In this document: one piece after another, positions 18,559 through 27,729 of the stretch
Numbering within the stretch: position 1 is the stretch's first letter
Layout of the letters: every line of letters starts with the position of its first letter
Origin: G963704535 sp963704535
GTDB lineage: Bacteria > Chloroflexota > Chloroflexia > Chloroflexales > Roseiflexaceae
DNA length: 64,000 nucleotides
NCBI GenBank assembly: GCA_963704535.1
Contig: OY969916.1
Coordinates: 4,588,001-4,652,000 of the forward strand
Direction: 5' to 3'
Program-made: the position numbers and the translations under genes
Notes under the pieces: model-generated
Database searches by the model: none
What the model saw: the letters and a program-made list of their open reading frames with translations, nothing else
Told to the model about the DNA's origin: nothing

Positions 18559-20286
18559 ATGAACACTATCCAAACACTTGCATTGGTGCTGTTCGTGGTG
18601 GGATACGTCGCCATCACCTTCGAGCATCAGTTGCGAACCCATAAAGCACCAACCGCGCTCCTGCTTGGGGTCGTCCTGTGGTTTCTTGTGACGCTGAATG
18701 GCATGGGCGGCGAGCCCTTAGCCCACCAGCTCGAAGTCGCCGCGGCCGAGATCTTTGGCATTGTCATCTTCCTATTGGCAGCGATGACCCTGGTCGAAGT
18801 GCTGACGCACTACCAATTCTTCGATTACATCCGCGTTGAGCTCACGCGTCGCGGCTTGCGCGACCGGCAGCAGTTCATCGTGATCGGCACGGTCACCTTC
18901 TTGTTGAGTCCGGTCATCGACAATCTGACCACGACGATCGTGATGATCACCATCGCTCAGCGATTCTTCCGCGGACGCAATCTGCTGGTGATGGCCACGG
19001 CGATCATCGTCTTCGCCAATGCTGGTGGGGCTTGGTCGCCGATTGGCGATATCACTACCCTAATGCTGTGGCTGGCGGGGAAGTTCACGGCGGCGCAGGT
19101 CTTCCTTGATACACTGCTGCCGTCACTTACCCACGCGCTCGTGGCAGGCGCGCTCTTGCTGCGCCAAATCAAGGACGATACACCCGATAGTCAAGAAGAT
19201 CTGCCGATTACATTCACACGGAGCGAGTTTATCGTCATCGCGCTCGCGCTCGCCAGCTTTGGCCTGCCGTTGCTCATGTCGCAGCTCGGCCTGCCGCCCT
19301 ACATGGGCTTGCTGGCCGGGCTCGCGCTGGTGTGGATCGTGACCGGCGTGCTGGCGCGGGTCAGTGCTCGCGAGACCCACCTGACGGCCGACATCGAGCG
19401 ATTCCTGCGCAACGTCGACATTCCGTCCCTCAAGTTCTTCATCGGCATCCTTCTGGCGGTCGCCGCGCTCGATGCCCTCCACGTGCTGACCATTATCTCG
19501 AACCTGCTCTTGGGAAGCAACCCCAGCTCGGAGCGCATGATCATCGGAAACAGCGCCCTCGGCATCCTGTCCGCTATCGTCGATAACGTGCCACTGACCG
19601 CACTGGCGATCGACCTCATCCCGGCAACGAACGCACGGCTCTGGACGTTGCTGGCCTACTGTGTGGGCACCGGGGGCAGTCTTCTGGTGATCGGTTCAGC
19701 CGCAGGTGTGATCGCCATGGGGATGATCCGGGAGCTGACCTCCACCGTATATGTGCGCATCGCGACGATGCCGGTCGTCCTGGCCTATATCGCCGGGATC
19801 GCGGTCTGGGGTGTGCAGAGGCTGATCGTCGGCCTCTGGCACATGTTGAGAACGAGACCCAGATCGATGGTTGAGCTTCTACAAAGCGAAGGAGGGTCTG
19901 GTGGAGCCGCTCACATTCATCTTGTTTCTGGCCGGCATTGGCCTGCTTGTCGGCGGCGCCGAGCTGCTGGTCCGCGGCGCCTCCCAGCTCGCGGGGACAC
20001 TCGGTGTTGGGCCGCTGATCGTCGGCCTGACGGTCGTGGCGGTCGGGACCAGCTCGCCCGAGATCGCGGTCGCGCTCCAGTCCAGCCTCAGTGGACAGGC
20101 CGACATCGCGCTCGGCAACGTCGTCGGCAGCAATATTGCCAATGTGCTGCTGATACTTGGTCTTGCGGCGCTGATCGCACCGCTGGCAGTCCCGCAGCTC
20201 CTGATCCGCCAGGATGTGCCGATCATGATCGGCACCTCGCTGCTGGTGATCGTGTTGAGCCTGGACGGCCTGCTCAGCCGGCTTGA
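18559..20286 (+). CDS. NhaD-type Na+/H+ antiporter (ArsB/NhaD superfamily), C-terminus uncertain
   Basis: The first 440 or so residues form a polytopic carrier with about 11-12 helices. FLLSPVIDNLTTTIVMITIA and NAGGAWSPIGDITTLMLWLA are signatures of NhaD antiporters, which exchange Na+ or Li+ for H+ in the inner membrane. After about residue 440 (near 19880) the frame runs on for about 400 bp over the next gene in another phase and gives low-complexity Arg/Pro-rich text. The native stop is therefore probably near 19,880 and has been lost by a frameshift, or the overlap is an artefact. The gene follows the structured leader and is co-directional with the CaCA antiporter. Confidence 0.75.
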   Translation: MNTIQTLALVLFVVGYVAITFEHQLRTHKAPTALLLGVVLWFLVTLNGMGGEPLAHQLEVAAAEIFGIVIFLLAAMTLVEVLTHYQFFDYIRVELTRRGLRDRQQFIVIGTVTFLLSPVIDNLTTTIVMITIAQRFFRGRNLLVMATAIIVFANAGGAWSPIGDITTLMLWLAGKFTAAQVFLDTLLPSLTHALVAGALLLRQIKDDTPDSQEDLPITFTRSEFIVIALALASFGLPLLMSQLGLPPYMGLLAGLALVWIVTGVLARVSARETHLTADIERFLRNVDIPSLKFFIGILLAVAALDALHVLTIISNLLLGSNPSSERMIIGNSALGILSAIVDNVPLTALAIDLIPATNARLWTLLAYCVGTGGSLLVIGSAAGVIAMGMIRELTSTVYVRIATMPVVLAYIAGIAVWGVQRLIVGLWHMLRTRPRSMVELLQSEGGSGGAAHIHLVSGRHWPACRRRRAAGPRRLPARGDTRCWAADRRPDGRGGRDQLARDRGRAPVQPQWTGRHRARQRRRQQYCQCAADTWSCGADRTAGSPAAPDPPGCADHDRHLAAGDRVEPGRPAQPA

Positions 20287-21004
20287 TGGCGTGCTGCTCC
20301 TCGCGGGCATCGTTGCCTATATCGTGTACGTGGTGCGCCAGAGTCGCAAGGAGAGCGCCCGCGTCAAGGCCGAATATGAGGCCGAGTTCGGCGTCGACGT
20401 GCGCCAGGCGACGCGCGGATGGATGCGCCACCTGGCAGTGGCGCTTGGTGGGCTGGGCCTGCTGATTGTGGGCACGGGCTGGCTCCTCGATGGGGCCGTG
20501 GCGTTCGCGCGCGTGCTGGGTGTGAGCGAGTTGGTGATTGGCCTGACGATCGTGGCGGTGGGCACATCGCTGCCCGAGATCGCAACCACACTGCTGGCAA
20601 GCCTGCGCGGCGAGCGTGATATCGCGGTCGGCACTATCATTGGCAGTTGCATTTTCAACCTGCTGCTGGTGCTGGGATTGATGGTGCTCTCGGCTCCGGC
20701 CAGCGTTGTGGTGCCATCATCAGTGCTCAACTTCGATCTGCCGGTCATGCTGGCGACCACAGTGGCGTGCCTGCCGATCTTCATCAACGGCCATACGATC
20801 TACCGCTGGGAAGGTGGGCTGTTCCTGGGCTACTATGCCGCCTACACCTGCTACCTGCTGCTGGCATCGAGCCAGCACGCGCTGCTGGAGCCGTTCAGCC
20901 TGCTGATGTTGTACTTCGTCATACCGCTGACGGTCGTGACGCTGCTGATTGTGCTCAGGCGCAGCATGCGAGCGCAACGAGTCATGCCACCGAACGCCGG
21001 CTGA
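19901..21004 (+). CDS. CaCA-family cation antiporter (YrbG-like)
   Basis: 367 residues from GTG 19901, which follows AAGGAGGG. Two homologous halves carry the alpha repeats: VVAVGTSSPEIAVALQSSL with ALGNVVGSNIANVLL, and VAVGTSLPEIATTLLASL with VGTIIGSCIFNLLLVLG. These are the cation-binding motifs of Ca2+(Na+)/H+ or K+ exchangers with about 10 helices. It is in tandem with the NhaD gene and probably shares its leader and control. An upstream in-frame ATG at 19871 is possible but lacks a ribosome site. Confidence 0.85.
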   Translation: MEPLTFILFLAGIGLLVGGAELLVRGASQLAGTLGVGPLIVGLTVVAVGTSSPEIAVALQSSLSGQADIALGNVVGSNIANVLLILGLAALIAPLAVPQLLIRQDVPIMIGTSLLVIVLSLDGLLSRLDGVLLLAGIVAYIVYVVRQSRKESARVKAEYEAEFGVDVRQATRGWMRHLAVALGGLGLLIVGTGWLLDGAVAFARVLGVSELVIGLTIVAVGTSLPEIATTLLASLRGERDIAVGTIIGSCIFNLLLVLGLMVLSAPASVVVPSSVLNFDLPVMLATTVACLPIFINGHTIYRWEGGLFLGYYAAYTCYLLLASSQHALLEPFSLLMLYFVIPLTVVTLLIVLRRSMRAQRVMPPNAG

Positions 21005-21088
21005 GAGACAGACCCGCCGGCATCCTTATCTGGTGCTATGCGCAACCGAGCGCGCCCGATCTTTGTACAACCTGTGGAGGAAGAGGCT

Positions 21089-22282
21089 ATGGCGACACAG
21101 CAAACGGCTATCGCGCAGCGGAACGAGGAAAAGTTGTACTTCGATCACAAGGACATGGACTATTACCTGTCCTGGGTGATGGGCCGCCAGATCTACGATG
21201 GAAGCGATGCCGGCGAGTGCCTGGAGACGGCTGCGCGGATCAGGGATGGCGACGCGGAAAGCTGGCAGCGCGCGTGGACCGAGCTGGCGCAACGGGTGGA
21301 GGGTCTCGCACGGGCGGCACACGCCGGGGGCGATGCGGCTAAAGCGCGCGCAGCCTACCTGCGGGCGTGTAGCTACTACCGCGCGCCGTTGTTTATGCTG
21401 TCGCCGCATACGACTACCTTTCACGAGTATTGGCAGAAGATGCGGGCATGCTTCCAGGCTGCGGCGGCCCTCTGTGACCCACCGATCGAGCCGATCGCGG
21501 TGCCTTTCCAGGGGAAGCTACTTCCCGGCTATGTTTGGAAAGTGGACGCGCACACCCAGCCGCGCCCAACCCTGCTCGTGCTCGGCGGGATCGAGACCTT
21601 CGCTGAGGACTGCTACTTCATGATCGGTTCAGCGGGCGCGCAGCGCGGCTACAACGTGCTGACGGTCGATCTGCCGGGGCAAGGCATGAATCCTGAGCAG
21701 GGATTGTTTTTCAGGGCCAGAATGGAGGTGCCCATCCGGGCCGTGACCGACTATGCCGTCCAGCGGCTGGAGATCGACGCGCAACGGCTGGCACTATTCG
21801 GCTTTAGCTGGGGCGGGCATATTGTCTTCAAGGGCGGCCAGCACGATCCCCGCATCCGGGCGCTGATCGCCAATCCGGCCATGCCGGATGTGTTCCGGGC
21901 AGCACTGGCCCAGCAACACGGGCATAACCGTAACGATCCGATCGCCAGACTGGTCTTTGCGCAGATCGCCTGGCGGATGGGGCTCAAGATCAGTCTCAAC
22001 CCGCGTGATATCGCTCGTCGCTTCGCCAAGGCGTATGACTACCTGGTGCATGGCAAGGCTGATACCCGGCAGATTGGCTGCCCGACGCTGTGTCTGGCGG
22101 GCGACAGCGAGGCGCCGATTACGCTGCGTATCGCGCGTGAGTGTTTCGCACAGTTGCCGCACCCCATGAAGAAGCTGGTCATCTTTACTCGGAAGGAGGG
22201 TGGCGCGGCTCACTGCCAGGTCAACAATCTGGCGCTTCCGAATGGCGTCATCTTTGACTGGCTGGATGCGGTGTTCGCATGA
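21089..22282 (+). CDS. Alpha/beta hydrolase (FrsA / dihydropseudooxynicotine hydrolase-like)
   Basis: 397 residues from ATG 21089 behind GGAGGAAGAG. An N-terminal helical cap (to about residue 120) precedes the hydrolase core. TLLVLGGIETFAEDCYFM is the oxyanion strand, and GFSWGGHIVFKGG the Ser nucleophile elbow. CLAGDSEAPITL carries the Asp, and GGAAHCQVN the His, as in the 2,6-dihydropseudooxynicotine hydrolase group. It starts an operon: its TGA overlaps the ATG of the ABC ATPase by 4 bp. It may act on the molecule exported or modified by the following genes. Confidence 0.8.
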   Translation: MATQQTAIAQRNEEKLYFDHKDMDYYLSWVMGRQIYDGSDAGECLETAARIRDGDAESWQRAWTELAQRVEGLARAAHAGGDAAKARAAYLRACSYYRAPLFMLSPHTTTFHEYWQKMRACFQAAAALCDPPIEPIAVPFQGKLLPGYVWKVDAHTQPRPTLLVLGGIETFAEDCYFMIGSAGAQRGYNVLTVDLPGQGMNPEQGLFFRARMEVPIRAVTDYAVQRLEIDAQRLALFGFSWGGHIVFKGGQHDPRIRALIANPAMPDVFRAALAQQHGHNRNDPIARLVFAQIAWRMGLKISLNPRDIARRFAKAYDYLVHGKADTRQIGCPTLCLAGDSEAPITLRIARECFAQLPHPMKKLVIFTRKEGGAAHCQVNNLALPNGVIFDWLDAVFA

Positions 22283-23142
22283 GCGAGATAATGTGTGTTC
22301 AGGATGTGACCTTTACCTACGCCCGCGCCGCAGCCCCGGCGATCTCTGGCCTGGACTTCATGATCGAGCGCGGCGAGGTCTTCGGCTTTTTGGGACCCAG
22401 CGGGGCCGGCAAATCGACGACCCAGAAGATACTGATCGGCCTGCTCAAGGGCTATGGGGGGCGGATCTCGATCCTGGGCCGTGATCTCACCCGCTGGGGC
22501 GCCGACTACTACGAGCGGATCGGCGTCTCGTTTGAGCTACCCAACCACTTTCTCAAGCTGACCGCGCTGGAGAACCTGACCTACTTCGGCGCGCTCTATC
22601 GCCAGCCCACCCGGCCGCCACAGGCACTGCTGGAACTGGTTGGGCTGGGCGACGACGGACACATGCTGGTCGGGCAGTTCTCCAAGGGCATGAAAAGCCG
22701 CCTGAACGTGGCCCGTGCGCTATTGCACAGCCCTGAAGTACTGTTTCTCGACGAGCCGACCGCCGGGCTTGACCCGCTCAACGCCCGGCGGATCAAGGAT
22801 CTGATCAAGGCCCAGCAGCAGGCCGGCACGACGATCTTCCTCACGACCCACAATATGGCCGTCGCGGAGGAACTCTGCGATCGGGTCGCCTTTATCGTGG
22901 ATGGGTCGATCGCTTTGATCGACACCCCACGGGCGCTCAAGCTCCAGCACGGGCAGGCGCTGGTGCAGGTCGAGTACCTTCAGGATGGACAGGTTGCGCG
23001 GCAGACATTCCCGTTGGAGCGTCTGGGCGACAATCGGGCCTTTCTCGACCTATTGCGCTGCGCCCCCATCCAGACCATCCACACTCAGGAGGCGACCCTG
23101 GAGGACATCTTCATCCGCGTCACCGGCAGGAGTCTGACATGA
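22279..23142 (+). CDS. ABC transporter ATP-binding protein
   Basis: 287 residues. Walker A GPSGAGKST, a variant signature QFSKGMKSRLNVARALLHSP, Walker B VLFLDEPTAGLDP and the switch histidine in TTHNMAVAEEL are all present. The C-terminal 70 residues form the extra domain usual in DrrA-type drug-export ATPases. It energises the two permeases encoded next, with which it shares 4-bp stop/start overlaps. The closest type is ABC-2 multidrug or fluoroquinolone-type exporters; the substrate is unknown. Confidence 0.85.
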   Translation: MSEIMCVQDVTFTYARAAAPAISGLDFMIERGEVFGFLGPSGAGKSTTQKILIGLLKGYGGRISILGRDLTRWGADYYERIGVSFELPNHFLKLTALENLTYFGALYRQPTRPPQALLELVGLGDDGHMLVGQFSKGMKSRLNVARALLHSPEVLFLDEPTAGLDPLNARRIKDLIKAQQQAGTTIFLTTHNMAVAEELCDRVAFIVDGSIALIDTPRALKLQHGQALVQVEYLQDGQVARQTFPLERLGDNRAFLDLLRCAPIQTIHTQEATLEDIFIRVTGRSLT

Positions 23143-23843
23143 AGCGCCTGCTCACCACCATAGCCTGCGACATCCGGCTCCAGTTCCGCAACGGCTTCTA
23201 CTACGCCGCAGCATTTGTGGCGGTGGTGATGGCACTGGTGCTCAACCAGGTGCGGCTGTTCGACCTGGCGTTGCTGCTGCCGGTCTTCGTGCTGGGCAAT
23301 ATCCTGGTCAATACGTTTTATTTCATCGGCGGATTGGTGCTGCTGGAAAAGGGCGAGGGGACGCTGGCGGCGCAGGTGGTCACACCGCTACGCACCGGGG
23401 AGTACCTGGCCGCCAAGGTCGCTACGCTGGCACTACTGGCGTTGATTGAGAGCCTGATCATCGTCGCGGCGGCCTACGGATCGGGCTTCGCTCTGCTGCC
23501 GCTCCTCGCTGGGGTCGTGCTGCTGGCGGCGCTGTACGTGCTGTACGGCTTTGTGGTCGTGGCGCGCTATGACTCGATCAACACCTACCTACTGCCCTCG
23601 GTGGTGTACACGGCGGTGCTCTCGCTGCCGCTGCTGGACTACTTCGGGCTGTGGCAAAGCTGGCTGTTCTACCTGCACCCGATCCAGGCTCCGCTGCTGC
23701 TGCTGCGGGCGGCATTCCAGCCCCTCGCGCCCTGGCAACTGGTCTACGGCGTGCTGTACAGTGCGCTCTGGATCGCACTGATGTATCTCGCCAGCCGGCG
23801 CGCGTTTGATCGCTTCGTAGTCGAGCGTGAGGGGAGCACTTGA
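23139..23843 (+). CDS. ABC-2 type transporter permease (first subunit)
   Basis: 234 residues with six predicted membrane helices (for example YYAAAFVAVVMALVLNQVRL and VVTPLRTGEYLAAKVATLAL). It overlaps the ATPase stop by 4 bp. The pattern of short permeases in pairs resembles fluoroquinolone-type export systems. It would form a heterodimer with the following permease. Confidence 0.75.
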   Translation: MKRLLTTIACDIRLQFRNGFYYAAAFVAVVMALVLNQVRLFDLALLLPVFVLGNILVNTFYFIGGLVLLEKGEGTLAAQVVTPLRTGEYLAAKVATLALLALIESLIIVAAAYGSGFALLPLLAGVVLLAALYVLYGFVVVARYDSINTYLLPSVVYTAVLSLPLLDYFGLWQSWLFYLHPIQAPLLLLRAAFQPLAPWQLVYGVLYSALWIALMYLASRRAFDRFVVEREGST

Positions 23844-23844
23844 T

Positions 23845-24582
23845 ATGCGCGTGGTGTCTATCTTGCGGGCGCTCGGCCCGATCGACGCGCAGAGCGTGCG
23901 CCGCGATGCGCTGTTGCGCTGGATGGTGCTGCTACCGCTGGTCATGGCCGTGCTGGTGCGCCTGGGGTGGCCGCTGCTGGAGGCGCGCATCCAGGCGTTG
24001 TTCCAGCTCGACCTGGCGCCCTACCACACGTTGCTCGCCAGCTCGTTCCTTTTCCTGGTGCCGCAGCTCTTTGGCACGGTGATCGGGTTCCTGCTGCTGG
24101 ATCAGCGCGACGATCACACCCTGATGGCGCTCCAGGTCACACCGATGAGCCTGGGCGGCTACCTGGCCTACCGCGTGCTGGTCCCGCTGGCGCTGAGCGC
24201 GGTCGTGCTGCTGGCGGTGATCCCGCTCCTGGGCCTGGTGAAGGTCGCATTCACGACTCTGCTGATCAGCGCGCTGGCGAGTGCCGCGCTGACACCGCTG
24301 TTCGCGCTGTTCCTGGCCGCGTTTGCCGCCAACAAGGTCCAGGGCTTCGCGCTGGCAAAGGGCTTCGGCATCGTGCTGCTGCCGGCGCTGGCGGCCTACT
24401 TTGTACCGTTGCCCTGGCAATTGGCGCTGGGCCTCTCGCCCATCTACTGGCCGCTGAAGCTGTTCTGGGAACTTCAGGCCGGCGCGCCCGATGCGTGGGT
24501 TTATGGGCTGGTCGGGCTGGCCTACCAGGGCCTGCTGCTGGTTGCGCTCCTGCGGCGCTTTCAGCAGGTGATGAGCCATTGA
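23845..24582 (+). CDS. ABC-2 type transporter permease (second subunit)
   Basis: 245 residues, about six membrane helices. ATG 23845 follows GAGGGGAGCAC and is preferred to an in-frame GTG at 23827, which lies inside the previous gene. The sequence LLDQRDDHTLMALQVTPMSL matches the cytoplasmic loop after the second helix in the partner permease (LEKGEGTLAAQVVTPL), showing that the two subunits are homologous. Confidence 0.75.
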   Translation: MRVVSILRALGPIDAQSVRRDALLRWMVLLPLVMAVLVRLGWPLLEARIQALFQLDLAPYHTLLASSFLFLVPQLFGTVIGFLLLDQRDDHTLMALQVTPMSLGGYLAYRVLVPLALSAVVLLAVIPLLGLVKVAFTTLLISALASAALTPLFALFLAAFAANKVQGFALAKGFGIVLLPALAAYFVPLPWQLALGLSPIYWPLKLFWELQAGAPDAWVYGLVGLAYQGLLLVALLRRFQQVMSH

Positions 24583-24604
24583 TAGGGTGTGAAAAGAGGG
24601 AACA

Positions 24605-25477
24605 ATGGCAAATCCAGCATCCCAAACCGCTGTTGGCCCGATGGTCATCGTTGCGGTAGAACAATATTCCAATCAAGACCAACGCCTGGTCCAGGACGAC
24701 TTGGCGTATCACTTCTTGCCCACAGGTGTGAAGTTCATCGTGTGGCTGGCACGCTGGCGTCCTGTGCGAGAATGGCTGATCACGATGACTGAGAAAACCG
24801 CCCAAGGTATCTGGGGAAGTATGCTCTGCCGGAAGCGCTATATCGACGACACGATCCGCAAAACGATTGAGGGAATCGATACGCTGGTCATTTTGGGAGC
24901 GGGTCTGGATACCCTGGCATACCGGATGGCCGACCTGGTTAAGATCGCGATCTTCGAGGTAGACCTGCCGGAGAATATCGCATACAAGCGGAGCAAACTG
25001 GAGACCCACTATGGGCACGTTCCTGATACTGTTCGTCTAGTTCCGATCGATTTCGAGCACCAGGACCTGGAAAGCGTCCTGAACGACCATGGCCACCCGG
25101 CCGGCCAAAGGATCTTTTTCGTCTGGGAAGGGGTGACACAATACCTAACCGAGCAAGCTGTCCGTCAGACGTTCGATTTCCTGGCGAAGGCGGCCACTGG
25201 TAGCCGGCTTGTATTTACCTACGTCCGCCAGGATTTCATGGATGGGGTCAACCTCTACGAAGCCACGTACATCTATCAACGGTTTCGAGTGAAACAGAAG
25301 TTGTGGCGCTTTGGCATGGCTCCAGAACAGGTAGCCGCCTTCTTGGAGGCATACAGTTGGCGCGAGGTGGAGCAGATGGGGAGTCAGGAGTTTTTGGTAC
25401 GCTACATCAGGCCCAGTGGGCGCGAGATACCGATATCGGAAGTGGAGCGGGCCGTCTACGCCGAAAAGCTCCCATGA
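24605..25477 (+). CDS. Class I SAM-dependent methyltransferase (LCMT/TIGR00027-like)
   Basis: 290 residues. TLVILGAGLDTLAYRM is the SAM-binding motif I of the leucine carboxyl methyltransferase family, AIFEVDLPENIAYKRSKL the acidic ribose-binding motif II, and FFVWEGVTQYLTEQAV the conserved post-IV helix. Family members mostly O-methylate small secondary metabolites. It lies 22 bp after the ABC permease and 13 bp before a P450, so the operon may modify, hydrolyse and export a small molecule. Confidence 0.8.
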   Translation: MANPASQTAVGPMVIVAVEQYSNQDQRLVQDDLAYHFLPTGVKFIVWLARWRPVREWLITMTEKTAQGIWGSMLCRKRYIDDTIRKTIEGIDTLVILGAGLDTLAYRMADLVKIAIFEVDLPENIAYKRSKLETHYGHVPDTVRLVPIDFEHQDLESVLNDHGHPAGQRIFFVWEGVTQYLTEQAVRQTFDFLAKAATGSRLVFTYVRQDFMDGVNLYEATYIYQRFRVKQKLWRFGMAPEQVAAFLEAYSWREVEQMGSQEFLVRYIRPSGREIPISEVERAVYAEKLP

Positions 25478-25490
25478 AAGGAGCGCAACC

Positions 25491-26724
25491 TTGACCACAA
25501 CCAAAGCACTGATACGCAACGACATCAAACAGCCGATCAACCTCGGCAGCAAAGCGTTTGTCGCCAACAAGTATGCCTACTATGAATGGCTGCGCGAGGA
25601 ATCGCCCGTTTGTAAAGGCAGGATCGCCATTATCAACGCCTATCTGCTGTCGCGCTACGAGGACTGCGTCAACATGCTCAAGGATCAGCGTTTCGTACGC
25701 AACCGCACCACCGCCACCGGCGGGGGCAGGCTACCCTTTCCCGTGCCCAAGACGATCACACTCATCGCGCAGAACATGATCCTTGAGGATGAGCCTCAAC
25801 ATCGCCGCCTGCGCAATCTGGTGCATAAGGCGTTCACGCCGCGCGCGCTGGCCCGCCTGGAGGGGCGCATCGATCGCTTGACTCACGAACTGCTTGACGT
25901 GGCCAAGAAGCAGAGCGAAGTTGACCTCATCCAATCCTATGCTCTCCCCATCCCCGTCACCGTGATTCGTGAAATGGTCGGCGTATCGGATGAGCGACAT
26001 GCCCAAATTCAAGAACGGTGTGAAGGTGCTGGCGGGTCTGTCCGGTTGGACCCTCTTGCGCGCGCTCTTCTGGGATCTGCCCCGCACAGACACGTTTGTC
26101 CGCAGCCTGATCGCTCGCAAGCGCGCCGATCCGCAGGACGACATCCTAACCGGGCTGATCCAGGCGGAAGAGGCCGGGGACAGACTCAGCGAAGACGAGC
26201 TGGTGAGCATGGTCTTTCTGTTGATTTTCGCGGGCTACGAGACGACGGTTCACCTGATCAGCAACAGCGTTGAGGCGCTGCTGCGCCATCCCGATCAACT
26301 GGCGCGGCTGCGCGCCCGGCCGGAGTTGATGGAATTGGCCGTGGAAGAGATCCTGCGCTACAACGGCCCGATCCAGGGCACAAAACCCGGCTACGCACTG
26401 GAGGATGTCACGCTGCATAGAGTGACGATACCGAAGGGGTCGGCGGTGATCCCATTGCTGGGGGCAGCCAACCATGACCCGGCGGTCTTTGAGCACCCGG
26501 AGGTGTTCGACATTGCGCGCAGCCCAAACAAGCATTTGGGCTTTGGGCAAGGCATTCACTACTGTCTTGGCGCGCCCCTGGCGCGGATGGAAACCAGGAT
26601 CGCGCTGAAGAACTTGCTGGAGCGTAGCCCAGAGCTGCGTCTGGCGGTGAAAGGGGAGGAACTGGAAGTACAAAATGTTCCGTTGTGGCATCGATATGCG
26701 CGCCTGCCTGTAGTGTTGGGGTAA
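25491..26724 (+). pseudogene. Cytochrome P450 (CYP107-like) with one frameshift
   Basis: It starts at TTG 25491 behind AAAGGAGCGCAACC. The first frame covers the N-terminus to helix F (DEPQHRRLRNLVHKAFTPRA, then MVGVSDER). The second, from about 26000, gives MPKFKNGVKVLAGLSG, the helix-I motif AGYETTVH, the ExxR motif EEILRYNG and the haem loop FGQGIHYCLGAPLARME. One extra base near 26000 (GAGCGACATGCC) accounts for the shift; the two halves otherwise form a complete, well-conserved enzyme of about 410 residues. It is either a very recent loss or a sequencing indel. Confidence 0.8.
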
Positions 26725-26949
26725 AGTGGCTCCAGTACCCTGGACTCAGGGCAGCACCGATACCACGATCGCCGGCGGGTGGGTGGCAGCGTGATACCCT
26801 TCATCAAAAGGCAATCCATCGTATACTGGAGTGGATGGTCATAGTGATGCGGGATTATCGCTATAGCTTTGAGCCGCCGGAGCAGATTCAGCGCGGCGAG
26901 TATTGGCCTCTTCGCGCACCCGACGAGCAGCCGCTGGATGGATTATAAG
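26725..26949. other. Intergenic, junction of chromosome and accessory DNA
   Basis: A plus-strand frame encodes MRDYRYSFEPPEQIQRGEYW and ends at 26948, about 33 codons. It has no family match and may be a truncated gene. Otherwise no coding signal is seen. Confidence 0.3.
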
Positions 26950-27729
26950 GGTAGCGAATCCAAGGAATACACGTTTTCGTTTAAGGGCGTTTCCTGCTCC
27001 GCTGCTACGCAGACCCCAGTCCACTACATTGTGGGAAGCCGCACCAGCACCTTGAGGGTGTGCCGTCATCTGCTTTGCCTCCTTAGTCGGTTTGCCAGAC
27101 TCTCTCGTGATGAGCGACCCGATGGACGTTTGCCCGCTTTCGCGTGGGGTGATGTTGCGTTACGCGCAACCCCTATCCTATCCATTACAATAGGCATTCG
27201 CTTCTTCCATCGTCCTGTGCCCGCCCATTCCTCCGCTCTCCTTACGGCGAGCGTACCCAGAGGGAAAAGGACGGGATTACCACGTTTTGCATATGTACCC
27301 AGAGATGGGTTAGGTCCCGCCTATCCGCCGGTAGCCGTGCGGTCTGCGACAGCAGAAGGGGCAACTGCTGTTCCTGGCTACGTACCTTTTGGTCCAAGCC
27401 TGTCAGCGCATTTGGCTTGTGTGACATCACGACGTTTATCAGCGGTTCACCTGAGTTGACCATACCATCTTTCACCCTAGCGCCTGACGGCCGTTGCGCT
27501 GGCCGTCGCCATCTTGCCTTGCGGTTTGATGACCACCTGACGGTGGGGCTACATTGTCCCAAGAGCTTCACACGGTCGGATTACTCTGGCCGCATGTCCT
27601 GGTAGGGTACCGGTGGCAGAACACCGGGTTACATCCTGGTTCGTCCGTGTGTAACAGCTACATATGCAACCTCGTGTCGCAAGCCCCTGGAGTCAGGCTC
27701 GCTTACTTACCCTATCTAGGGCCGCTCCC
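26950..27729 (-). mobile_element. Truncated group II intron (5' ribozyme part and start of its reverse transcriptase)
   Basis: Read on the minus strand from about 27729, the sequence begins GAGCGGCCCTAGATAGGGTA, like the GUGYG 5' end and first stem of bacterial group II introns. Further in are blocks typical of domain I (GTGAAAGATGGTATGG near 27465, AAGCCAAATGCGCTGACAGG near 27410, AACCCATCTCTGGGTACATA near 27305). A start of the intron protein follows at 27069 (MTAHPQGAGAASHNVVDW), matching N-termini of intron reverse transcriptases. The remaining reverse transcriptase and domains V and VI are missing, so it is immobile. It marks the left boundary of the accessory region. Confidence 0.65.
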
